From BOG-908 sp964244615 (GTDB lineage: Bacteria; Pseudomonadota; Alphaproteobacteria; Acetobacterales; Acetobacteraceae), in assembly GCA_964244615.1 (NCBI GenBank), contig CAXTJP010000050.1, positions 1 through 19,008 of the forward strand: DNA of 19,008 nucleotides, in the 5' to 3' direction. The notes under the pieces are model-generated. The model saw nothing but the letters and a program-made list of their open reading frames with translations, was not told where the DNA came from and searched no databases. Each line of letters opens with the position of its first letter. The first letter of the stretch is position 1. Below are positions 7,214 through 14,454 of this stretch, one piece after another. The translations under genes and the position numbers were made by a program.

Positions 7214-8045
7214 CGTAGATCGCGTCGGCGTAGGAGGCGGCAAGCGGGGTGCAGGCCTGGCTGACGGGGATGAGCACGAGCGCGTCGGCAATGCCCAGCG
7301 ACGCCAACTGGTGCGGCACCCCCTCGCGGCCTTCGAGGTGGCCGGCCCCCATCAGCGCCACCACCGGCCGCTGTGGTTCGCGCCGGCGCTGGGTCGCGAT
7401 CGCCTCGGCCATGGCACGATCCCAGACCAGTTGCGCATCGACGAAATGGTCCAGCCGGTCGGGCGTCATGGCCGGCCCGCCATGGCCCGACATCACGTCC
7501 GCCAGGTCGCGACGGTAGGCGGCACTCGGCGGCGTCGGCGTGCCCACGCCCTCGCGCTCGGCGGCCGGGGTCGCCGCCCAGCCCTGGCGTCCGACGGCGT
7601 GGACCAGGTGGTTCGAGACGTTGAGCGCCCGCATCGGAACCCGGTGGTCGCGGGCGAAGCGGAAGATCGGCAGATAGAGCGCCGGGGGAAAGCCCCAGAC
7701 ATGGCGCCAGTCCGATTGCGCGAGGAATGCGTCCTCCGACAGCTCGCCCGCCACCCAGCGGTCCAGCACCGGCTGGTCGCTGCGTGGAAACATCTCGAAG
7801 CCGAGCACCAGGTCGGGATGCGACGCCGCCAGCCGAATTATGGTATCGAGCTGCCAGGCATGGGCGGCCGCGCTGTCGTGGGTTTCGCCGAGCAGCGTGA
7901 CGTTGCGCCCGGCGGCATCGGCCGGATCGGACACAATGCGCAGGGCGGGGGACGCCCACGCTCCGGCTGGCACGCAGCGCGTCGGGACGCCGGCACAGGC
8001 GGCCAGCAACAGGGCCGAAGACAGGAGGGCAATGACAGGGCGCAT
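7179..8045 (-). CDS. ChaN-family (haem-binding uptake, Tiki-like) lipoprotein
   Basis: The 288-residue product opens with MRPVIALLSS, a hydrophobic stretch and the lipobox L-A-A-C17, so it should be a lipid-anchored envelope protein. Family motifs follow in order: GETH at 53-56, GFEMF with Glu84, the DW(R)xVWGF region at 112-119, a GHGG stretch at 187-190, and GAGH at 233-236 near the end. Family knowledge: ChaN of Campylobacter binds haem, and the fold is shared with Tiki/EreA-type metal-dependent hydrolases. Either haem handling or a hydrolase role is possible. The start was placed at ATG 8045 because it puts the lipobox at the correct distance; longer in-frame versions only add low-complexity sequence. 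Upstream on this strand CAATCT lies 7 nt before the ATG and no Shine-Dalgarno is visible. Confidence 0.85.
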   Translation of the reverse strand: MRPVIALLSSALLLAACAGVPTRCVPAGAWASPALRIVSDPADAAGRNVTLLGETHDSAAAHAWQLDTIIRLAASHPDLVLGFEMFPRSDQPVLDRWVAGELSEDAFLAQSDWRHVWGFPPALYLPIFRFARDHRVPMRALNVSNHLVHAVGRQGWAATPAAEREGVGTPTPPSAAYRRDLADVMSGHGGPAMTPDRLDHFVDAQLVWDRAMAEAIATQRRREPQRPVVALMGAGHLEGREGVPHQLASLGIADALVLIPVSQACTPLAASYADAIYVTGPETAPPPS

Positions 8046-8097
8046 CGACTGCAGATTGCGACCGCTCGCGCTTTGCCCAGGGACGGCCGGCGCGGGT

Positions 8098-8125
8098 TTG
8101 CCGCCGAACGAACCTCCCTTAGCCT
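8098..8125 (+). promoter_or_regulatory. Candidate promoter TTGCCG-N16-TAGCCT
   Basis: A -35-like TTGCCG (8098-8103) and a -10-like TAGCCT (8120-8125) are separated by 16 nt and point toward hisI. The 11-mer CCTTAGCCTGC around the -10 (8117-8127) is repeated exactly upstream of parE (16849-16859), where it also follows a TTGCC element. Confidence 0.4.
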
Positions 8126-8272
8126 GCGGCATGCCCTTCCCGCCCAAACCGTCGACCACCAAACCGCCGCGAAGCGGCCGCAACGGCCTTGGACCGCATC
8201 CATCGCCGCCGTGCTCGCATGCTGGAAGAGGCCGCGCCCAAGCTGGACGGCGACGCGGCGCACGGCAGCGGC

Positions 8273-8278
8273 TAAGCT
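8273..8278 (+). promoter_or_regulatory. Candidate -10 (TAAGCT) for a leaderless hisI transcript
   Basis: TAAGCT ends 5 nt before the ATG at 8284, so a start site about 6-7 nt after it would coincide with the start codon. No Shine-Dalgarno is present, and the -35 region is not convincing. Confidence 0.3.
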
Positions 8279-8283
8279 CACGC

Positions 8284-8655
8284 ATGTCCGACACGATGCG
8301 GTTCGACGCGAACGGCCTGATCCCCGCCATCGCCCAGCAGCACGACACCGGCGAGGTGCTGATGCTGGCCTGGATGAACCGCGCGGCGCTGGACGAGACG
8401 CTGGCCACCGGCCGCGTCTGCTACTGGAGCCGGAGCCGTCAGGGCCTGTGGCGCAAGGGCGAGACATCGGGGCAGGTGCAGCGCCTGGTCGAGCTGCGCT
8501 TCGACTGCGACGCCGACGCGCTGCTGCTGCTGGTGGACCAGACCGGGGTCGCCTGCCACACCGGCCGGCGATCCTGCTTCTACACGGCGTGGCGCGACGG
8601 CCGCGCGGTGGAGATCGCCGCCCCGCTGGCCGACCCCGCAACGCTTTACGGCTGA
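8284..8655 (+). CDS. hisI: Phosphoribosyl-AMP cyclohydrolase
   Basis: HisI opens the adenine ring of phosphoribosyl-AMP in the third step of histidine synthesis; it is a cytoplasmic, zinc- and magnesium-dependent homodimer. The 123-residue product shows the whole family pattern: LMLAWMN near 23-29, Y-W-S-R-S-R then LW.KGETSG, D74-C-D76-A-D78, and A-C91-H-T-G-R-R-S-C98. Cys75, Cys91 and Cys98 are the expected zinc ligands and the Asp residues the Mg site. It is a stand-alone cyclohydrolase with no HisE domain, as usual in alphaproteobacteria. ATG 8284 gives the family's normal N-terminus; ATG 8131 in the same frame would add 51 unrelated residues. No other his gene is in the window. lpxB starts 6 nt after its stop, so the two are probably co-transcribed. 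Confidence 0.95.
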   Translation: MSDTMRFDANGLIPAIAQQHDTGEVLMLAWMNRAALDETLATGRVCYWSRSRQGLWRKGETSGQVQRLVELRFDCDADALLLLVDQTGVACHTGRRSCFYTAWRDGRAVEIAAPLADPATLYG

Positions 8656-8661
8656 GACCCT

Positions 8662-9807
8662 ATGCCGACGATCTGGCTGCTGGCCGGCGAGGCGAGCGGC
8701 GACGTGCTGGGGGCGCGGCTGATGCTGGCGTTGCGCGCGCGGCGCCCGGACCTCGCTTTCGCCGGGATCGGCGGCCCGCTGATGCAGGCGGCTGGGCTGC
8801 GCAGCCTGTTCCCGATGCGCGAGCTGGCGGTGATGGGGCTGGCGGAGATCCTGCCACGCCTGCGCCGGCTGAGCCTGCGGCTGGCCGAGGCCGCGGCCGA
8901 TATCGAGGCGAGACGGCCCGACCTGGTCGTCACCATCGACAGCCCGGGCTTCGCACTGCGGCTGCTCCGGCGCATCCGGCCGCTCGGCCTTAAGCGCGTC
9001 CACTACGTGGCGCCGCAGGTCTGGGCCTGGCGGGAGCACCGGGTGCGCGACTATCCCGGGCTGTGGGACCGGCTGCTGTGCCTGCTGCCGTTCGAGGTGG
9101 CGTTCTTCGCCCGCCACGGGCTGCCGGCCACCTTCGTCGGCCACCCGGTGCTGCAATCCGGCGCGGACGAGGGCGATGCCGGCCGGTTCCGCGAACGGCA
9201 CGGCGTCGCGCCCGGCACCGCCATCGTGGTGCTGATGCCGGGCAGCCGGCGGACCGAGGTGCCGCGCCTGCTGCCGGTGTTCGGCCGCACCATGGCCCTG
9301 CTGCAACGGGACCATCCCGCCTTGCTGCCGGTGATCGCGAGTTCGCCCGCGGTCGCCGAGATCGTCGCCGCCCAGGTGGCCGGCTGGACGGTGCGCCCGC
9401 TGGTGGTGACCGAGCTGCAGGACAAGCACGATGCCTACGCCGCCGCCGGCGCGGCGCTGACCAAATCGGGCACCTCCACGCTGGAACTGGCGCTGGCCGG
9501 CGTGCCGATGGCGGTGACCTACCGGGTGAACCCGCTGACCGCGGCGCTGGCGCGACGGCTGATCCGGGTGCCGCATGTTGCCATGGTCAACCTGCTCGCC
9601 GGCCGCGCGGTGGTGCCGGAACTGCTGCAGCAGGATTGCACGCCCGAGCGGCTGCACGCCGCGCTGCATGTCCTGCTGACCGACGCGCAGGCGGCCGCGG
9701 ACCAGCGTGCCGCGTTCGCCGGCGTGATGCGCGGCCTGCACGCGCCGGAGGGTGTGCCGTCAGACGCCGCCGCCCACGCGGTGCTCGAGCTGCTGGATCA
9801 GGCCTGA
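8662..9807 (+). CDS. lpxB: Lipid-A-disaccharide synthase
   Basis: LpxB joins UDP-2,3-diacylglucosamine to lipid X (2,3-diacylglucosamine-1-phosphate), forming the beta-1,6 disaccharide of lipid A at the inner membrane face. The 381-residue protein has the GT19 hallmarks in order: AGEASGD at 8-14, GIGG.LM, the IDSPGF segment, HYVAPQVWAW, LPFE followed by FF..HG, FVGHP, LMPGSR..E, and a late SGTSTLELAL loop followed by MVNLL. Length matches the family (about 380-390). ATG 8662 lies 6 nt after the hisI stop; the Shine-Dalgarno is weak. Unusually it is not followed on the same strand by other lpx genes. A Gfo/Idh oxidoreductase converges on it, and their 3' ends overlap by 48 bp. Confidence 0.96.
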   Translation: MPTIWLLAGEASGDVLGARLMLALRARRPDLAFAGIGGPLMQAAGLRSLFPMRELAVMGLAEILPRLRRLSLRLAEAAADIEARRPDLVVTIDSPGFALRLLRRIRPLGLKRVHYVAPQVWAWREHRVRDYPGLWDRLLCLLPFEVAFFARHGLPATFVGHPVLQSGADEGDAGRFRERHGVAPGTAIVVLMPGSRRTEVPRLLPVFGRTMALLQRDHPALLPVIASSPAVAEIVAAQVAGWTVRPLVVTELQDKHDAYAAAGAALTKSGTSTLELALAGVPMAVTYRVNPLTAALARRLIRVPHVAMVNLLAGRAVVPELLQQDCTPERLHAALHVLLTDAQAAADQRAAFAGVMRGLHAPEGVPSDAAAHAVLELLDQA

Positions 9808-10779
9808 CGCCTCGGCCACCGCGCGCGAACGCGCCATGCCGCCGACGACCGCGAGGGCGGCTTCCAGCGCGCGCCGCCCGGCGGCCGCGTCGACCACCAC
9901 CCTGGCGCCGTCCAGGCAGGACGCGATGAACGCGTCGTGCTCGGCCTCCAGCACGTCGTGCTCGTCCCAGCTCGCCTGTTCCAGCAGGAACCCGTCGGTG
10001 CCCGGTATCGGCACGCCGCTGCAAGGACCGTTTTCCCCACGTCCTATCATCGTCAGGGACCGGGCGACGAAATCGGCCGAGAGGTAGCCCTCCTGCGAGA
10101 ACAGGCGCATTCGCCGCTCGGTCTTCAGCGAGATGCGGCTGGCGGTGATGGTCGCCACACAGCCGTTGGCGAAGCGCACGCGGGCGTTGGCGATGTCCTC
10201 GAACGCGCTGGAGACGGCGGCCCCCAGCGCGTCCACGCTGTCGATGGCGCTGTCCACCAGGCTCAGCACCAGGTCCAGGTCGTGGATCATCAGGTCCAGG
10301 ATCACCGAGACGTCGGTGCCGCGCGGCTTGAACGGCGCGATCCGGGTCGCCTCGATATAGAGCGGCCGGGTGATCCGGGCGGCGATGGCGTGGTGTTCCG
10401 GCGAGTAGCGCAGCAGGTGGCCCACCTGCAGCACCCGCCCCTGCGCGCGCGCCAGGCCCGCCAGCCGGTCGGCCTGTTCCAGCGTGGCGGCGATCGGTTT
10501 TTCGACCAGCACGTGCCGGCCCCGCTCCAGGGCGCGCGCGGCCAGCTCGAAATGCGCCTCGGCCGGGGTGGCGACGATGACCGCCTCGGCGGTGTCAAGC
10601 AGGGCGGCGACGTCCATCGCCGGCACCCCGCCCAGCTCGCGGCCGACCAGGGCGGCGCGCTCGGGATTCGCATCGGCCAGCCCGACCAGGGCGGCGCGCC
10701 GGCTCCCGGCGATCTTCTGCGCGTGGAAACGGCCGAAATGGCCGGCGCCGATGACGCCAATGCGTAGGATGTCTGACAT
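9760..10779 (-). CDS. Gfo/Idh/MocA-family NAD(P)-dependent oxidoreductase
   Basis: The 339-residue product has an N-terminal Rossmann fold with G11-A-G13-H-F-G16, the E93-K94-P95 signature that positions the catalytic lysine, and D162-L-M-I-H166-D167 in the C-terminal alpha/beta domain, where the conserved His acts in catalysis. The family oxidises or reduces sugars, inositols and nucleotide sugars. Inference from context: its place beside lpxB recalls alphaproteobacterial lipid A clusters, where such a gene sits with lpxI/lpxB, and GnnA, the UDP-GlcNAc 3-dehydrogenase needed for diamino-sugar lipid A, belongs to this family. No GnnB-type aminotransferase is in the window, so the substrate is open. 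ATG 10779 is used; ATG 10791, four codons upstream in frame, is possible. No Shine-Dalgarno is visible; TATGGT lies 7 nt upstream. Confidence 0.9.
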   Translation of the reverse strand: MSDILRIGVIGAGHFGRFHAQKIAGSRRAALVGLADANPERAALVGRELGGVPAMDVAALLDTAEAVIVATPAEAHFELAARALERGRHVLVEKPIAATLEQADRLAGLARAQGRVLQVGHLLRYSPEHHAIAARITRPLYIEATRIAPFKPRGTDVSVILDLMIHDLDLVLSLVDSAIDSVDALGAAVSSAFEDIANARVRFANGCVATITASRISLKTERRMRLFSQEGYLSADFVARSLTMIGRGENGPCSGVPIPGTDGFLLEQASWDEHDVLEAEHDAFIASCLDGARVVVDAAAGRRALEAALAVVGGMARSRAVAEASGLIQQLEHRVGGGV

Positions 10780-10805
10780 GGCGGCGACCATAGGGCAGGA
10801 TGCGG

Positions 10806-10851
10806 GCCTGCGGGAGGCAGGCAAACCCCTTGGCCGTGCTGCTTTGCAGCA
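10806..10851. repeat. Two adjacent hairpins in the divergent Gfo/Idh-MOSC gap
   Basis: GCCTGC (10806-10811) pairs with GCAGGC (10817-10822) across 5 nt, and TGCTGC (10837-10842) pairs with GCAGCA (10846-10851) across TTT. Both lie in the 101-bp divergent intergenic region 10780-10880. They may be regulator sites or structure in the MOSC leader, ending 29 nt before its start. Confidence 0.35.
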
Positions 10852-10880
10852 TGGCGGGACGCAGCTATCAGGGGTGCCGC

Positions 10881-11714
10881 ATGATCGTCAGCGAGATCCA
10901 CGTCTTTCCGGTCAAAGGTATGGCCGGCACAGCGCCGGATCATGCCCTGATCGAACCCTGGGGCTTGCAGCACGACCGGCGATGGCTGGTGGTGGACGGG
11001 TCCGGCCGCTTCGTCACGCAACGGGCCGTGGCTGCCATGGCGCTGGTCCGCACCGCGATCACGCCGTCCGGCCTGGCGCTCGGCCGGCCCGGATGGGGCG
11101 GGATCGCGGTGGCGACACCCGGCCCGGAGGCTGCGCGCATCAGGGTCACGGTCTGGCGCAGCACGCTGGAAGCGCGGCTCGCCGACCCCGCCGCCCACGC
11201 CTGGGTCAGCGCCGCGCTCGGCCAGGATTGCCGGCTGGTGCACATGCACGACACGAGCAGCCGTGCCCTGAACCCGGCTTACGGCCGGCCGGGCGAGACG
11301 GTCAGCTTCGCCGATGGCTACCCGGTGCTGCTGACCGCGCTGGCCTCGCTCGCCGACCTGAATGCCAGGCTGCTCCGCCCGGTGCCGATCGACCGTTTCC
11401 GCGCCAACATCGTGGTCGCGGGCGGCGCACCCTGGGCCGAGGATGGCTGGCGCCTGATACGCGCGGGCGAGACCATATTCCGTGTCGTCAAGCCCTGCGA
11501 CCGCTGCATCGTGACCACCATCGACCAGCAGACCGGCGAGCGGCCGGACCGCGCCGAACCGCTGCGCACGCTCGGCACGTTCCGGCACGACGAGCACGGC
11601 ATCATGTTCGGCCAGAACCTGGTGCCGGAAACGCTGGGACGCGTCGCGGTCGGCGACCCGGTCGAGGTGCTCGAGCACGGGCCGCCGAACGTGGTGCCGC
11701 TCTCCGGCGCGTGA
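10881..11714 (+). CDS. MOSC-domain protein (YcbX/mARC-like, lacking the Fe-S domain)
   Basis: The 277-residue product has an N-terminal MOSC beta-barrel (IHVFPVKG at 6-13, LQHDRRWLVVD at 29-39, FVTQR at 44-48) and a MOSC domain (DRFRANIVV at 171-179, then KPC206-DRC209 with TTID and TGER following, and FGQNLV at 243-248). By analogy with mARC, Cys209 in the RC-x-x-TT-x-D motif is the likely molybdenum ligand. These enzymes reduce N-hydroxylated compounds or S/N-oxides using molybdenum cofactor. E. coli YcbX carries an extra C-terminal 2Fe-2S domain; this protein ends right after the MOSC domain and would need a separate electron donor. Start ATG 10881 is supported by AGGGG at 10870-10874, 6 nt upstream. 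The gene lies 89 bp before secD on the same strand. Confidence 0.88.
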   Translation: MIVSEIHVFPVKGMAGTAPDHALIEPWGLQHDRRWLVVDGSGRFVTQRAVAAMALVRTAITPSGLALGRPGWGGIAVATPGPEAARIRVTVWRSTLEARLADPAAHAWVSAALGQDCRLVHMHDTSSRALNPAYGRPGETVSFADGYPVLLTALASLADLNARLLRPVPIDRFRANIVVAGGAPWAEDGWRLIRAGETIFRVVKPCDRCIVTTIDQQTGERPDRAEPLRTLGTFRHDEHGIMFGQNLVPETLGRVAVGDPVEVLEHGPPNVVPLSGA

Positions 11715-11785
11715 CCCCGGCTTGCCTGGCCGTGCCCGACCCGGCATATCCCGCCTTTGCTTCGTTCAGGATTTCGGCGCGTCGA

Positions 11786-11791
11786 TATGAT
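11786..11791 (+). promoter_or_regulatory. Candidate -10 (TATGAT) for secD
   Basis: TATGAT differs from the sigma70 consensus at one base and ends 12 nt before the secD ATG, predicting a leader of only about 5-6 nt. No good -35 lies 16-18 nt upstream. An alternative is TTGCCT (11722-11727), 17 nt before CATATC (11745-11750). No Shine-Dalgarno precedes secD. Confidence 0.3.
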
Positions 11792-11803
11792 GACACCCCG
11801 CCC

Positions 11804-13363
11804 ATGATGTATTTCGGCCGAGGCAAGACGCTGGCCATCATCGGCGTGTGCCTGCTGGGGCTGCTGCTGTGCCTGCCCAATTTCATGCCGGCCCCGGCCG
11901 CGTGGCTGCCGTGGCGTGCGGTGCATCTGGGGCTCGACCTGCGCGGCGGGTCGTACCTGCTGATGCAGGTGGACATGGACGCCGTGCAGCACGAGCGCCT
12001 GGACGCGCTGGCCGACGGCGCACGGTCGGAACTGCTGCGCGCCCATGTCGGCTACCAGAACCTGGCGGCCGAGCCGGGCCAGCAGCGCGTGTTCCTGCAC
12101 CTGCGCGACCCCGCACAGCACGATGCGGCGCTGGCCGCCCTGCGCCAGATGCCCGAAGCGGTGCCGGGCGAGTTCGCCGTCTCGGACCTCGCCGGCAGCA
12201 ACCTCGCCATCACGCTGGCGCCGGCGGCCCTGGTGCAGACGGCGACGCACGCCGTGGAGCAGTCGATCGAGATCGTGCGGCGCCGAATCGACGAGACCGG
12301 CGTGGTCGACCCGCAGATCACCCGACAGGGCACAGACCGCATCGTGGTGCAGCTGCCGGGCGTGGAGGACCCGAACCGGGTCAAGGAACTGCTCGGCAAG
12401 ACGGCCAAGATGACGTTCCACCTGCTCGACGACACCGCCATCCCCGGCGCGCCGCCCGGGCCGGGAACCGAGCTGCTGCCGATGCAGGACAACCCGGCGG
12501 AGAAGTTGCCGATCCGCAAGCGCATCGAGGTGGACGGCGCCAACCTGACCGATGCCCGCGCCGGCACCAGCCAGGCCGACGGCAGCTGGGTGGTGAACTT
12601 CACCTTCGATTCCCTCGGTGCCCGACGCTTCGCCGAGACCTCGCGCGCCAATGTCGGCAAGCGCTTCGCCATCGTGCTCGACAACCAGATCCTGTCGGCC
12701 CCGGTAATACGCGAGGCGATCACCGGGGGCCGTGGCCAGATCAGCGGCAGCTTCAACGCCGCCAGCGCCAACCAGCTTGCTATTCTGCTTCGCGCCGGCG
12801 CGCTGCCGGCCCCGCTGACGGTGGTCGAGGAGCGCACCGTCGGCCCGGAACTGGGTGCCGACAGCATACGCGCCGGCGCCTACTCGCTGATTGCCGGCTT
12901 CCTGCTGGTGGTGGGTTTCATGGGAACCTTCTACGGCCTGTTCGGCTGGTTCGCGAACCTCGCTTTGCTGGTCAACCTGGTGCTGCTGGTGGGCATCCTG
13001 TCGCTGTTCGAGGCGACGCTGACCCTGCCGGGCATGGCCGGGCTGCTGCTGACGCTCGGCATGGCGGTTGACGCCAACATCCTGATCAACGAGCGCGTGC
13101 GCGAGGAAAGCCGCAACGGCCGCACCCCGCTGAACGCCATGGAGACCGGGTTCCGCCGGGCGTTCTCCACCATCCTGGACAGCAACGTCACCGCCTTCCT
13201 GGCCCATGTCATGCTGTTCGTGTTCGGCACCGGGCCGGTGAAGGGGTTCGCGCTGACCATCACCGTCGGCATCGTCACGACCCTGTTCACCGCGACCGTC
13301 GTGGCCCGGCTGATGATGGTGCGCTGGTACGCGGCCCGGCGCCCGCAACTGCTGCCGGTTTAG
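11804..13363 (+). CDS. secD: Protein translocase subunit SecD
   Basis: SecD works with SecF on the outer face of the inner membrane, using proton motive force to pull secretory proteins through SecYEG. The 519-residue product has TM1 at about 9-27, then the D45-L-R-G-G motif, a large periplasmic P1 region with the ERRRID-like and TGVVDPQI stretches, and a C-terminal set of five TM helices containing LPGMAGLLLTLGMAVDAN and INERVREE, the conserved D-x-N and E-R motifs linked to proton coupling. Length is normal for a split alphaproteobacterial SecD. ATG 11804 is preferred; ATG 11807 is immediately adjacent. No Shine-Dalgarno is visible, and a six-codon ORF (11787-11807) overlaps the start. secF follows after 9 nt. 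yajC, the usual upstream partner, is absent. Confidence 0.97.
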   Translation: MMYFGRGKTLAIIGVCLLGLLLCLPNFMPAPAAWLPWRAVHLGLDLRGGSYLLMQVDMDAVQHERLDALADGARSELLRAHVGYQNLAAEPGQQRVFLHLRDPAQHDAALAALRQMPEAVPGEFAVSDLAGSNLAITLAPAALVQTATHAVEQSIEIVRRRIDETGVVDPQITRQGTDRIVVQLPGVEDPNRVKELLGKTAKMTFHLLDDTAIPGAPPGPGTELLPMQDNPAEKLPIRKRIEVDGANLTDARAGTSQADGSWVVNFTFDSLGARRFAETSRANVGKRFAIVLDNQILSAPVIREAITGGRGQISGSFNAASANQLAILLRAGALPAPLTVVEERTVGPELGADSIRAGAYSLIAGFLLVVGFMGTFYGLFGWFANLALLVNLVLLVGILSLFEATLTLPGMAGLLLTLGMAVDANILINERVREESRNGRTPLNAMETGFRRAFSTILDSNVTAFLAHVMLFVFGTGPVKGFALTITVGIVTTLFTATVVARLMMVRWYAARRPQLLPV

Positions 13364-13372
13364 GGCCGCGAG

Positions 13373-14320
13373 ATGTTCAACCGTCCTCTCTTCCGCTTCG
13401 TGCCAGACGGCACGCGCTTCGCCTTCATGCGGGCCCGTTTCTACGGCCTGGCGGGCTCGTTCATCCTGTCCGCGCTGTCGGTCGGGCTGCTGTACTACCC
13501 CGGCCTGCGTCTGGGGCTGGATTTCGCCGGCGGCATCACGATCGAGGCGCGTACGCCGGGACCGGCCGACTTCAACAAGCTGCGCCAGGCATTCGTGCAG
13601 GCGCAGGTGCCGACCGCCGGGCTGCAACGCTTCGGCGCCGCCGACGACGTGCTGATCCGGCTCGGGACCCAGCCTACGCCCGCCGCCAACCAGGCGATGC
13701 AGCACCGTGTGGAGCAGGTGCTGCAGCAGGCCCAGCCGGGCACGCGGGTGCTGCGCAACGACGTCGTCGGCGCGTCGGTCAGCGCCGAGCTGCTGCAGAA
13801 CGGCGTGCTCGCCCTGGTGATCAGCCTAGGCATGATCTTCGCCTATATCTGGTTCCGGTTCGAATGGCAGTTCGCCGTCGGCGCCGTGGTGACGCTGCTG
13901 CTGGACGTCACCAAGACGCTCGGCTTCCTGGCGCTGACCGGCATCGAGTTCGACAGCGTGATGGTGGCGGCGATCCTGACCATCATCGGCTACTCCACCA
14001 ACGACAAGGTGGTGGTCTACGACCGGGTGCGGGAGAATTTGCGCAAGTACAAGACGATGCCGCTGCGCCAGCTGATCGACCTGTCGATCAACGAGACGCT
14101 GAACCGCACGCTCGGCACCAGCAGCACCGTCTTCCTGGCCAGCGTGCCGCTGGCGCTGTTCGGCGGCGCCAGCCTGTCCGGCTTCGCCATGGCCATGCTG
14201 TTCGGCATCGCCATCGGCACGGTCAGCTCCATCATGATCGCCGCCCCGATCCTGCTGCTGCTGGGTGAAAACCGGCTGCGTCGCGAGGTCGTGCAGCATT
14301 CCGGCAAGGCGACGGCCTAG
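13373..14320 (+). CDS. secF: Protein translocase subunit SecF
   Basis: SecF is the smaller partner of SecD in the SecDF export motor. The 315-residue product has TM1 near 23-43, the LGLDFAGG motif that pairs with the DLRGG motif of SecD, a short periplasmic P4-type domain, and five C-terminal TM helices. These hold the SecF signature IGYSTND211 followed by KVVVYDRVREN. The start ATG 13373 is 9 nt after the secD stop with only a weak purine-rich stretch before it, so translational coupling to secD is likely. The C-terminus ends soon after the last TM helix, with no extension. The next gene is 146 bp away and appears to be a separate transcription unit. Confidence 0.97.
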   Translation: MFNRPLFRFVPDGTRFAFMRARFYGLAGSFILSALSVGLLYYPGLRLGLDFAGGITIEARTPGPADFNKLRQAFVQAQVPTAGLQRFGAADDVLIRLGTQPTPAANQAMQHRVEQVLQQAQPGTRVLRNDVVGASVSAELLQNGVLALVISLGMIFAYIWFRFEWQFAVGAVVTLLLDVTKTLGFLALTGIEFDSVMVAAILTIIGYSTNDKVVVYDRVRENLRKYKTMPLRQLIDLSINETLNRTLGTSSTVFLASVPLALFGGASLSGFAMAMLFGIAIGTVSSIMIAAPILLLLGENRLRREVVQHSGKATA

Positions 14321-14333
14321 AACGGCAAGTTCA

Positions 14334-14454
14334 CAGGCCGCCGCCTGGCACCGGAGTATTTACTTTTATCAGGCAGATCTAAACCAATCTTAGTGATTCG
14401 TCTAAAATTTGCTTGAGGCTGGACATTGAATGTTCTACCCGTAGCAGCACGGGT
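14334..14454 (+). promoter_or_regulatory. AT-rich leader between secF and the EAL gene
   Basis: Immediately after secF a weak 5-bp hairpin (CAGGC 14334-14338 / GCCTG 14343-14347) precedes a T-rich stretch and may end the secDF transcript. The region then becomes markedly AT-rich, with TAAAAT (14403-14408) as the best -10-like hexamer but no clear -35. A 6-bp dyad, ACCCGT (14437-14442) and ACGGGT (14449-14454), sits 2 nt before the AGGA ribosome site of the EAL gene and could form a hairpin or operator controlling it. Confidence 0.4.

Larger units (their letters stand above)
8046..8283. promoter_or_regulatory. Divergent ChaN-like/hisI intergenic region
   Basis: This 238-bp region between divergent genes has two -10-like hexamers on the plus strand: TAGCCT at 8120-8125 with a good upstream TTGCC element, and TAAGCT at 8273-8278 just before hisI. 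It also contains an in-frame 51-codon extension of hisI from ATG 8131, rich in Pro and Arg, which does not resemble known HisI sequence. Confidence 0.45.

Noticed and set aside
8046..8408. N-terminal extension of the ChaN-like protein to 8408
   Set aside because: It would bury the lipobox (Cys17 from ATG 8045) inside the protein and reads through the hisI gene start on the opposite strand.
10484..11803. Upstream extension of the secD frame over the MOSC gene
   Set aside because: It is low-complexity out-of-phase translation. TM1 of SecD directly follows ATG 11804.
11318..13705. A 795-codon minus-strand open frame across the MOSC gene, secD and secF
   Set aside because: It lies antisense to three recognisable genes, has His/Gln/Arg-rich composition typical of GC-rich shadow frames, and no motif.
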